Assembly: GCA_013336025.1 (NCBI GenBank)
Contig: JAAXUM010000144.1
Coordinates: 1-5,400, forward strand
Reading direction: 5' to 3'
Length of the DNA stretch: 5,400 nucleotides
From: Chlorobiaceae bacterium
GTDB taxonomy: Bacteria > Bacteroidota > Chlorobiia > Chlorobiales > Chlorobiaceae
Positions within the stretch are counted from its first letter, which is position 1, and every line of letters begins with the position of its first letter. Shown here piece by piece: positions 1 to 5,400 of the stretch. The notes below the pieces were generated by a model. That model searched no databases, was not told where the DNA came from, and saw nothing but the letters and a program-made list of their open reading frames with translations. A program made the position numbers and the translations under genes.

Positions 1-149
1 ATAAATTGAGCCAGCAGGGTTTTCAATTTCCGCAGAATGTTTTACCGATATGCTTCGCAAATCTGTAAAACAAAATGTAATCAAGAATAAGTTTTAATCG
101 CATGATTAAAGCAGATTCTATCTGTGAACCGAAGCTACGAAGTGGCTGA
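1..149. other. AT-rich stretch with no supported gene
   Basis: All six frames are broken by stops within about 30 codons. A + frame open from the left edge to the TAA at 66-68 could be the last 21 codons of a gene entering the window. A second + frame (5-97) and a short - frame ATG reading (103 to 23) are equally short. None gives a family I recognise, so no gene is called. The low GC matches the gene remnants just downstream, and the stretch is probably part of the same degraded or transferred DNA. Confidence 0.5.
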
Positions 150-395
150 GCTCATGAGCACCGCAGAATTTTTTTACTTGCGAATAAAATTGGTGGACTC
201 TGTACGGAAATTCCAAAATCAATAATCTGTGAAAAACCAGTTATTCAGACAAACGAAGAATATTTACGAATACTTGAGTTACTAAAGATAAATCAAGTTC
301 CAACTTTTGTAGATTTTACACTAAGAATGCAACCAATTTATCATTGGATAAAAGAAGAAATAGTGAAAGGGGAAAATAATATCGCTTGCTGTTAA
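150..395 (+). pseudogene. Gfo/Idh/MocA-family oxidoreductase, internal fragment
   Basis: This open frame of 81 codons runs from just after a TGA (147-149) to a TAA (393-395). It has no ATG start or ribosome site at its 5' end. The translation contains SIICEKP (the EKP at 231-239), followed by a helix-like stretch NEEYLRILELLKINQVP, then FVDFTLRMQPIYHWIKEEI. This order is typical of Gfo/Idh/MocA NAD(P)-dependent sugar oxidoreductases: the EKP lysine region closes the nucleotide-binding fold, and a 'D-F-(T)-x-R-x-x-P' segment leads into the C-terminal domain. Intact family members are usually about 320-380 aa. Here the N-terminal Rossmann GxGxxG part is absent and the frame stops soon after WIKEEIVKGE, where an inverted-repeat arm begins at 378. 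The local GC is much lower than in the downstream operon. I read it as a dead remnant, perhaps from a sugar or surface-polysaccharide locus. The family call rests on motif recognition by eye. Confidence 0.6.
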
Positions 396-466
396 ATAGG
401 AGAAGCTTTTCATCGAATAGTCGTTTACTTAATCATATCTTATCCCATTTAACAGCAAGCGATATT
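378..466. repeat. Perfect 20-bp inverted repeat, 49-nt spacer
   Basis: The left arm 378-397 (AATATCGCTTGCTGTTAAAT) is the exact reverse complement of the right arm 447-466. The spacer is 398-446. The right arm lies inside the - strand Ig-like remnant and encodes its ISLAVK residues. The left arm makes up the last codons and stop of the oxidoreductase remnant. No direct repeat flanks the pair, and the long spacer with no T-tract argues against an intrinsic terminator. It is more likely a rearrangement scar, though it could also be a small element end or a recombination site. Confidence 0.8.
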
Positions 467-723
467 TTAGTACGGGTACTGTCTATTTTCCAGGCGGGAG
501 CCTGTACTGGTTTGTAGTTTGTATCTCTTAAAATTAATTTAGAAGAATCAAATTTTTTGATTGGGTTATTGAAGGTTATTTCAAAGGGAGTTAACAGATC
601 CTGGCTTTGAGAACCTGCACTTGTTGTGTATGATAATCTTGCGCTCGACTGGTACACATTCTGCATTATACTTGTGCCTGTACTGGTTGTCGGTGCAATC
701 AAGACTGTCAGAAGGTTTAAGCG
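433..723 (-). pseudogene. Ig-like domain surface-protein fragment
   Basis: On the - strand the frame is open from just after a TAG (724-726) to a TGA (433-435), giving up to 96 codons. There is no convincing start: the first candidate is a TTG at 700-702 without a clear ribosome site, and no signal peptide follows. The core reads LLTPFEITFNNPIKKFDSSK, then LILRDTNYKPV, then a WKIDSTRTKISLAVKW strand. This strand pattern (PFxIxFNxPIxxFDSSKhxLxDT...hDSTRxxhxhxxxW) resembles the Ig-like repeats of Bacteroidota/Chlorobiota surface or cell-wall-associated proteins. In such domains the sequence usually continues past the W to close the sandwich, but here it ends four codons later, beside the inverted repeat. 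It is most likely an internal piece of a larger gene, cut at both ends. The alternative is a short real ORF with unusual initiation, which I consider less likely. Confidence 0.5.
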
Positions 724-744
724 CTAGATTTTCAATAAAATATA

Positions 745-750
745 TATAAT
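745..750 (+). promoter_or_regulatory. Putative -10 box of the ynbE-ydbL-ydbH operon
   Basis: A TATAAT match sits 43 nt upstream of the ynbE ATG, inside a T/A-rich run (735-754). No good TTGACA-like -35 lies 16-18 bp upstream, so the call rests on the -10 and its position. An 11-bp palindrome, CAGAGTCTCTG (756-766), lies just downstream near the expected transcription start and could be an operator half-site or chance. Confidence 0.35.
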
Positions 751-793
751 ATAACCAGAGTCTCTGAACTTAGTCCAAATCCAGGAACAGTCA

Positions 794-994
794 ATGAAAC
801 AAACCCTTGTCCTCTTTACACTTTCTGCGATCACCATCGGATCGCTGATGACAGGATGCAGCCCTACCGTAAAAGTTGAAGCTCCAGACAAACCCATCGT
901 CATCAACATGAACATCAAAATCGATCATGAAATAAGAATCAAGGTTGACCGCGAACTCGACTCACTTCTTGACAATAAAAAAGGTTTATTCTAA
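794..994 (+). CDS. ynbE: YnbE-like outer-membrane lipoprotein
   Basis: This is a 66-aa lipoprotein of the YnbE family. The signal peptide (K2, hydrophobic core 5-19) ends in a lipobox MTG-C with the acylated Cys at residue 22, followed by Ser, which by the enterobacterial +2 rule fits outer-membrane sorting. The mature 45 residues carry the family signature APxxPIxINMNIKIxHEIxIKxD and end in a charged helix and LF, closely matching E. coli YnbE as I remember it. In E. coli, YnbE is the outer-membrane partner of YdbH, thought to multimerise by beta-strand augmentation and complete a phospholipid-conducting bridge across the periplasm. AGGA (783-786) lies 7 nt upstream of the ATG and supports this start. 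It is the first gene of the operon, and ydbL follows after 16 nt. The identification is strong; the function is inherited from E. coli. Confidence 0.93.
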   Translation: MKQTLVLFTLSAITIGSLMTGCSPTVKVEAPDKPIVINMNIKIDHEIRIKVDRELDSLLDNKKGLF

Positions 995-1010
995 TAAGGA
1001 GAAATTGATA

Positions 1011-1364
1011 ATGACTTTTTCAGCGATAAGAAAACCGTTTTTCGGCATTTTGGTGCTTATGATGATGATGGCAGGCATAGCACTCCCTGCATATGCGCTC
1101 GACCTTGAAACCGCTCGATCTCAGGGGCTTGCCGGTGAAGTGGACAATGGCCTTCTTGCTGTACCTCCGGGATCTCCAGGTGATGCCCAGGGGCTTATCG
1201 GCACCATTAACAACCAGCGACGTGCAGAATATGCTAAAGTTGCCGCCCAAAACAATCTTTCGCTTGATGTTGTAGGGGGCATGATGTTCGAAAAGATTTA
1301 CACCAGACTCCCTGCTGGAACGTGGGTACAAGTGCAGGGAAAATGGACAAAAAAAGCCCGGTAA
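1011..1364 (+). CDS. ydbL: YdbL-like periplasmic DUF1318 protein
   Basis: This is a 117-aa secreted protein of the YdbL/DUF1318 family. I chose the ATG at 1011 because AAGGAG (996-1001) sits 9 nt before it and a signal peptide follows directly: basic IRK at 6-8, hydrophobic core 10-25, and cleavage expected after AYA (27-29). An earlier in-frame ATG at 945 lies inside ynbE, lacks a ribosome site and would bury the signal peptide. The mature part begins LDLETARSQGLAGEVDNGLLA, then shows the family's INNQRRAEYAKVAAQNN helix and the C-terminal G-x-W-V-Q-x-x-G-K-W-x-K-K motif. In E. coli, YdbL is periplasmic and modulates how YdbH and YnbE interact, preventing non-productive YnbE assembly. Its place between ynbE and ydbH fits that role. 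The core of the signal peptide holds four consecutive ATG codons (residues 17-20). Confidence 0.93.
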   Translation: MTFSAIRKPFFGILVLMMMMAGIALPAYALDLETARSQGLAGEVDNGLLAVPPGSPGDAQGLIGTINNQRRAEYAKVAAQNNLSLDVVGGMMFEKIYTRLPAGTWVQVQGKWTKKAR

Positions 1365-1387
1365 CCTTCTTATAAACCTGTTGAACG

Positions 1388-4063
1388 GTGAAATGGCCGC
1401 TGAAAATCATCGCGGTTCTGCTGATGCTGGCACTCCTTGTTCCGGCATCAGCGTGGATTTTCTTTCCATGGTATGCCCAGTCTCTGATTGACCGGGCTCT
1501 TGAGGGAAAACCTTTCCGCGTTCAGGTTTCAGGCGCAGGTATTCCCCTTCCGGGAAGTATAGGTTTTCGTTCTGTCAAGCTCGTATTTACAACGCCACCC
1601 GACAACTGCATAACGACAGCAACAACCTATACCCTCAATCTCGGCAAAGGCCGACTCTTATGGCGTACTGACGGTGAAGAAAAAGGGATCCCGAGCAGCA
1701 TCATCCCGCATAAATTCCAAGCAGATCTTATCCTTGAGGCAGATTCACTTCAGCTCGTTCCTGATCCCGAAAACTTCATATTTGAAGACGATAATCCCCG
1801 GATAAGAATAAAGATCACTATCCTGCGCAACAAGGGGCTTTCAATGGAATTTTATCCACTTGATGTCACCTATAACATCGCAAATGCTGCGGTCAATAAA
1901 GAAAAGCTCCATCTTTCAGGCCTGAATTACCGCATACACGTTTCACGTGCTGAAGGGTGGCAGCAACCGGTCGATACACTTACCGTTGCAAAACTTTACA
2001 GTGATGGCAACCCTTCGCCCATAGGAAACTTCAGCGCCTTGTTTGGGTCGAAACGAGACCCCATGAAACCATGTTCTCTCATTCTCAGCAACTGCTCAGT
2101 CGATCTTTTTCAATGGAATGCAACTTCAGAAAATATCGAATATGACCTGAAAGAACAGAAAACCCGCTTCACATTGAATCTTGCGGAAATTCCGCTGAAC
2201 GAACTGCCAGGGTTCAAACAGAACGAAAAAAAATCACCGGGTGCAGAAGGAACATTGAGCGGCACCATCCCGATTGAGTTTCAGGACTCTACCGTGCTTG
2301 TTCGCAACGCGGTGGTCATCGCCGGAAAAGGGGCAACTGTTATCTATTACACCAGTGAAAACAAACCATGGTTTTCGTTGAACTTAGAACCCCGGAAGAG
2401 ATCAGGAGAACTCCTGAAAAATCTCAATGCATCTATCATACTCAACAGCCGAAACAGAAATCTCTCAGGCATTGCCGTTCAGAACTTTTCGACCGATATT
2501 TTTGAAGGAACCCTCAATTCATCGCCTTTTCTTTTCGATCCGGTAAAAAAAGAAATGATGATGACCCTTACGCTGAACAACATCCGTTTACCCGACCGCC
2601 TTTCCTTGCACGGTGAATCCAGAGGCACCTTCAGCGGAGGAGTAAGCGGAACAATTCCTGTTATTTACGGAAAAAAAGGGTTGCTATTCGGAAACATCCG
2701 TCTTGTTTCAACCATTAATTTCAAAGACATCTCACTCAGCTCCCTGCCCGGGCTTGACAGACCAGGAACAAATACTCCTTTTGCCTCGGGAAACATCCAT
2801 GGTATCATGCCAATCGAACTTCGCGATTCAACGCTGCTGATTCGGAAAGGAATGGTTGAGGGTGAAAAAAATTCCAGGATTATTTTCTACGATAAAAAAA
2901 ACCAGCCGCTCCTCTCCTTTGATCTTGGCACGAAAAAAGAGAGCGGCAGACTGTTCAAAAACCTTAACGGTGCAATCACCTTCATAAACATCAACAAAAA
3001 AAATGCCGCGATCGACATCAATAATCTTTCAACTGAAATGTTCGGAGGAACAATCAATGCAACTCCATTTACATTCGGCAACGCTGGAAAAAGCACATCG
3101 ATGACCGTCAAATTACGTAATATAAACGCTCTTGACCGGGTAAAACTCTATGGTGATTTCAAAGCAGCTCTAAAAGGAGATATAACCGGAACGATCCCGC
3201 TTTCTATCGGCAATAAAGGCTTTTCGATTTCCAAAGCCCGACTCTTGTCAAAAGGAGGAGGTACCATCACCATAGCCCCAAAAACCCGGAAGCAGACAAC
3301 CACAGAACGCATCATGGGTGCAACAAAACCCGATACCGATTACCTGTTCAGTGAACCTGATCTTTGGTTCAGCCGGTCGTTCGACGGAGCATTTCGTACC
3401 GATTTCACCCTGAAAAAATTCACCCACCGAAACTCTGGTGGCGAACTGCTCTTAAGCTCGCCCAAAGGAAGCCTGTCTCTCTGGCAGAACAAAAAGAACC
3501 CTGAATTGATAACTCTTGAGAATTTCAGCGCAGGCTTTTTCGACGGTACAATCGGCATCGAAAAAGCAGACTATGATATGGCAAAAAAAAGCACTGAAAC
3601 GACAATTGCTCTCAACGGCATTCCCATTCAGAAGCTGCTCGACCTGCAGGGCGCAAAAAAAATATATGCGACCGGTTCCTTAAAGGGAAAGCTTCCTGTC
3701 AGGATAAAAGACCAGGTTTTCGAAATCATTGATGGAGGCATGGCTGCCGAACAGAACGGCCAGATCATTTATGCAACTACTCCGGAAGAGCGTGCTGCTG
3801 CAAATCAGGGGCTGCGAACAACCTATGAAGCCCTCTCAAACTTTCTCTATGCCGAGCTGTTCAGCTCCATCATCATGGCCCCGGATGGCAAATCACACCT
3901 CAATATCCAGCTCAAGGGCGCAAACCCTGACTATCAGGCAGGGCGACCAATAGAGCTGAACCTGAACATCGAGCAGAACCTGCTCGACCTCATGCGGAGT
4001 CTCTCCATCTCAGGCAATCTCGAACAGGTCATCTCTGAAAAAGCACTCAATATGGGCAACTAA
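1388..4063 (+). CDS. ydbH: YdbH-like AsmA-family intermembrane lipid transporter
   Basis: This 891-aa protein is close in length to E. coli YdbH (about 880 aa). A single N-terminal membrane helix (about 5-25, after K2/K6) anchors it in the inner membrane, and the rest is periplasmic beta-rich repeat sequence of the AsmA-like/YdbH type, historically labelled 'dicarboxylate transport'. The C-terminus (about 845-891) has the family signature GRPIELNLNIEQNLLDLMRSL. In E. coli, YdbH, TamB and YhdP redundantly carry phospholipids to the outer membrane through a long hydrophobic groove, and YdbH does this with YnbE. Residues 267-626 are two ungapped copies of a 180-residue unit, and parts of the motif recur at 712-723 and 763-800. 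The start is a GTG: an in-frame TGA at 1382-1384 excludes longer versions, and a later Met would remove half the membrane helix. No Shine-Dalgarno is visible in the 23-nt gap after ydbL, so translation may depend on coupling to ydbL. It ends 2 nt from the stop of the convergent gene. Confidence 0.92.
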   Translation: MKWPLKIIAVLLMLALLVPASAWIFFPWYAQSLIDRALEGKPFRVQVSGAGIPLPGSIGFRSVKLVFTTPPDNCITTATTYTLNLGKGRLLWRTDGEEKGIPSSIIPHKFQADLILEADSLQLVPDPENFIFEDDNPRIRIKITILRNKGLSMEFYPLDVTYNIANAAVNKEKLHLSGLNYRIHVSRAEGWQQPVDTLTVAKLYSDGNPSPIGNFSALFGSKRDPMKPCSLILSNCSVDLFQWNATSENIEYDLKEQKTRFTLNLAEIPLNELPGFKQNEKKSPGAEGTLSGTIPIEFQDSTVLVRNAVVIAGKGATVIYYTSENKPWFSLNLEPRKRSGELLKNLNASIILNSRNRNLSGIAVQNFSTDIFEGTLNSSPFLFDPVKKEMMMTLTLNNIRLPDRLSLHGESRGTFSGGVSGTIPVIYGKKGLLFGNIRLVSTINFKDISLSSLPGLDRPGTNTPFASGNIHGIMPIELRDSTLLIRKGMVEGEKNSRIIFYDKKNQPLLSFDLGTKKESGRLFKNLNGAITFININKKNAAIDINNLSTEMFGGTINATPFTFGNAGKSTSMTVKLRNINALDRVKLYGDFKAALKGDITGTIPLSIGNKGFSISKARLLSKGGGTITIAPKTRKQTTTERIMGATKPDTDYLFSEPDLWFSRSFDGAFRTDFTLKKFTHRNSGGELLLSSPKGSLSLWQNKKNPELITLENFSAGFFDGTIGIEKADYDMAKKSTETTIALNGIPIQKLLDLQGAKKIYATGSLKGKLPVRIKDQVFEIIDGGMAAEQNGQIIYATTPEERAAANQGLRTTYEALSNFLYAELFSSIIMAPDGKSHLNIQLKGANPDYQAGRPIELNLNIEQNLLDLMRSLSISGNLEQVISEKALNMGN
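2186..3265 (+). repeat. Tandem 180-residue protein repeat inside YdbH
   Basis: Residues 267-446 (2186-2725) and 447-626 (2726-3265) align without gaps at about 37% identity by hand count. Landmarks fall exactly 180 residues apart: LPG (273/453), PIE(F/L)xDST (295/475), KNLN, N(F/L)STxxFxGT (366/546), L-x-N-I-x-x-x-D-R, and GTIP (421/601). Each unit itself contains two G-x-x-x-G-x-x-P-hydrophobic motifs 129 residues apart, so an older, smaller repeat underlies it. Degenerate later copies are NFSAGFFDGTIG at 712-723 and GSLKGKLPV at 763-771. The DNA copies have diverged, so this is not a recent duplication. Confidence 0.8.
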
Positions 4064-4065
4064 AC

Positions 4066-4530
4066 TCATTTTTTTTCAGTCGAAACCTTCCCGACCTGCT
4101 CGGCCTTCACAAAAAAGAATCCGAGAGCTCCCGTCACCAGCCCCTGCATGGGACCAAGCCATAAGTTCGACTGCTGAAGAAAGTCAAGCGGAGAATCACA
4201 ATCTGTACAAAAAGAAGGCTGGAGCAGAACGCTTGACGCCATAACGACAAAATAGGCAACAGAGAGCCCGAGACTCAGTTGATAGATAAAGGAATCAACC
4301 ATTTTTTTTTCATCCGATCCACTGCTGAAATCCTTCACCACAGCACCAATCATTAACGACAGGGTGGGCATCACATTTGGCAGAAACCACCCCCATGCAT
4401 CACTGGCATGATCAACGTACAATCCACTCATGGTCTGCCCGATCAAGACGAAAGCCAATAGCCCGGCACCCGTCAGCCAGGTGACAAGCAGGCTTTTTTT
4501 ACACTCAAGTATCAGTTTCGATCTGCTCAT
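4066..4530 (-). CDS. Four-helix membrane protein, function unknown
   Basis: This 154-aa protein has four predicted membrane segments: about 13-33, 45-66, 80-103 and 123-142. The short positive N-terminus (R3, K5, K11, K12) and the Lys-rich C-tail both suit the cytoplasm, which agrees with an even number of helices. Helix 1 is preceded by CKKSLLVTW. The loop into helix 2 reads HASDAWGWFLPNVMPTLSL. The helix 3-4 loop, periplasmic in this topology, holds FCTDC (Cys108, Cys111), a possible disulfide. The start is firm: GGAGGGG (4540-4534) lies 3-4 nt before the ATG. The upstream lipoprotein gene ends 12 nt earlier, so the two are very likely co-transcribed. A nine-A run encodes EKKM near 4302-4310. 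I do not recognise a characterised family and see no transporter or enzyme motif. The reading frame and membrane nature are well supported. Confidence 0.8.
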   Translation of the reverse strand: MSRSKLILECKKSLLVTWLTGAGLLAFVLIGQTMSGLYVDHASDAWGWFLPNVMPTLSLMIGAVVKDFSSGSDEKKMVDSFIYQLSLGLSVAYFVVMASSVLLQPSFCTDCDSPLDFLQQSNLWLGPMQGLVTGALGFFFVKAEQVGKVSTEKK

Positions 4531-4542
4531 AACCCCTCCAGT

Positions 4543-5361
4543 TTACCGTTGTAAAACGCTCCACAGGCGCGAACGTTCAAGATGTGCCTTTCCTGTTATA
4601 CTCCCCGGGATGATCAGGGTTGCCTGGGTCGGGGTTTTTTTAAACTCATAGATCAGTGCGGTGCACCGATGCGCTTTCGTGTAATGCTGCTCCCCCGCTT
4701 CTGCCGGAAGAACATTAAAGCCACCGCTGAACCAGCTTTCAACAATTTCCCTGGTCGGCCCTTTTGCTCCCTGGGTGAAACCATAGGGAGTGAAAATAAA
4801 AACGATAACCCGATAATAACCGGGATTGCCTTTGAAAAGCACCTTCAAGTATTGGGGAAAATCAGAAAACGGGCTTATTGGCGGCGTTTTCACCGACCAC
4901 CTGCTATCCCCCGGTTTCGGCGTACCGTCACTGTTTATCTGCTCAATGCGGGTAACCACGGCAAACCCGCCAGGAACAGCATAATAACTGCAATCCGAGT
5001 AACCGCACCGATCAAGCGCTGACGAGAGAATGTGGTCAACATCACGGAAAAGAACCGAATCTTTATCGGGTTTTCGTAAAAATACATCAGGAATAACCTT
5101 TTCAGCCGAAGATTCAGGCGGCGGCCATTCAAAATTCGGCATAACATTCGCTGTTGTAACAGGTGCCGAGGGAGCTGTTGTTGACGGAGCTTGCGGACCT
5201 TGGGGGGTTTCAGGAGCCTGTTCGGCAGCAGGTGACGGCTCAAGTAACTGATAAGCATACGGAGCAGAAGCTTCTTTTTTTGCACAACCGGCAGTAACAG
5301 TAATCATGAAGAATAAAAACAGACGAAAACACATACCCCGTAATGCAGGAGAGCTGTTCAT
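4543..5361 (-). CDS. Lipoprotein with Pro/Ala-rich tether, function unknown
   Basis: This 272-aa lipoprotein has an unrecognised globular domain. I start it at the ATG at 5361-5359 because GGAGGTGA (5371-5364) precedes it at good spacing. An in-frame ATG four codons earlier (5373) overlaps that ribosome site and has none of its own. R8/R13 and a Phe/Leu-rich core (12-22) lead to TAG-C, with the lipid-bearing Cys at residue 26 (Thr at -3 is tolerated but not the commonest). Residues about 40-85 are a Pro/Ala/Ser/Thr/Gln-rich linker, as in envelope lipoproteins that hold a domain away from the membrane. The domain (about 95-265) contains DVDHILSSALDRCGYSDCSYY, a PGGFAVVTRIEQI strand pair, PGYYRVIVFIFTPYGF and a late Cys233. 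No catalytic motif of a known enzyme is evident. It is followed by the membrane-protein gene in the same operon. The product may sit in the outer or inner membrane, facing the periplasm. Confidence 0.8.
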   Translation of the reverse strand: MNSSPALRGMCFRLFLFFMITVTAGCAKKEASAPYAYQLLEPSPAAEQAPETPQGPQAPSTTAPSAPVTTANVMPNFEWPPPESSAEKVIPDVFLRKPDKDSVLFRDVDHILSSALDRCGYSDCSYYAVPGGFAVVTRIEQINSDGTPKPGDSRWSVKTPPISPFSDFPQYLKVLFKGNPGYYRVIVFIFTPYGFTQGAKGPTREIVESWFSGGFNVLPAEAGEQHYTKAHRCTALIYEFKKTPTQATLIIPGSITGKAHLERSRLWSVLQR

Positions 5362-5363
5362 CT

Positions 5364-5371
5364 TCACCTCC
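5364..5371 (-). promoter_or_regulatory. Ribosome binding site that fixes the lipoprotein start
   Basis: GGAGGTGA on the - strand ends two bases before the ATG at 5361-5359, leaving 5 nt between GGAGG and the ATG. It overlaps the alternative ATG at 5373-5371, so that codon cannot use it. This favours the 272-aa over the 276-aa product. Confidence 0.75.
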
Positions 5372-5400
5372 ATTTTTTATTCCAGGTTAGCAATCCCTTT

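Noticed and set aside
378..466. Inverted repeat as an intrinsic terminator
   Set aside because: The 49-nt loop and the absence of a U-tract after the right arm do not fit Rho-independent termination.
1..793. CRISPR array, tRNA or insertion sequence in the AT-rich 5' region
   Set aside because: No regularly spaced direct repeats, no cloverleaf-like segment and no transposase-like frame were seen; only the single inverted-repeat pair stands out.
1020..1331. Open frame of 103 codons on the - strand opposite ydbL
   Set aside because: It lies wholly opposite a well-supported DUF1318 gene, has no ribosome site and shows no domain.
4069..4076. T8 tract after ydbH as a terminator
   Set aside because: No GC-rich hairpin precedes it, and it is coding sequence near the end of the opposing gene.
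4582..5022. Open frame of 146 codons on the + strand opposite the lipoprotein gene
   Set aside because: Its composition (Arg/Pro/Cys-rich) is that of an antisense shadow, with no ribosome site. The opposite strand has a signal peptide, a lipobox and strong initiation.
4935..5285. Open frame of 116 codons on the - strand, Leu/Arg/Gln-rich
   Set aside because: It is an out-of-frame reading of the repetitive Pro/Ala linker of the lipoprotein; the skewed composition has no support as a protein.

Overview
The window comes from a diderm (Gram-negative) bacterium. Its best-supported content is a complete intermembrane lipid-transport operon of the YdbH/YnbE/YdbL type. The coding part has roughly balanced GC, strong Shine-Dalgarno sequences on most genes, lysine-rich A-tracts, and an Ig-like remnant of a kind common in Bacteroidota/Chlorobiota surface proteins. 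Together these make a member of the Chlorobiota (green sulfur bacteria and relatives) my best guess, but this is inference, not proof.

Bases 1 to about 790 are AT-rich and hold no intact gene. Two degraded pieces can be recognised. The first is an internal slice of a Gfo/Idh/MocA-family oxidoreductase on the + strand (150-395). The second is a slice of a Bacteroidota-style Ig-like domain on the - strand (433-723). Their ends meet at a perfect 20-bp inverted repeat (378-397 and 447-466), which looks like the scar of a rearrangement. A TATAAT-like -10 element (745-750) then precedes the intact operon.

Bases 794-4063 (+ strand) encode YnbE (small lipoprotein), YdbL (secreted DUF1318 protein) and YdbH (AsmA-like bridge protein of 891 aa). 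In E. coli the inner-membrane-anchored YdbH and the outer-membrane lipoprotein YnbE form a bridge across the periplasm that helps move phospholipids to the outer membrane, and YdbL modulates their interaction. Here the order is ynbE-ydbL-ydbH instead of the enterobacterial ydbH-ynbE-ydbL. The YdbH central region carries an ungapped tandem duplication of a 180-residue unit.

Bases 4066-5361 (- strand) hold a two-gene unit that converges on ydbH with only 2 nt between the stop codons. The first gene encodes a lipoprotein with a Pro/Ala-rich tether and an unrecognised globular domain. The second encodes a four-helix membrane protein of unknown function. Their 12-nt spacing suggests one transcript and a joint envelope role, but I cannot assign one.
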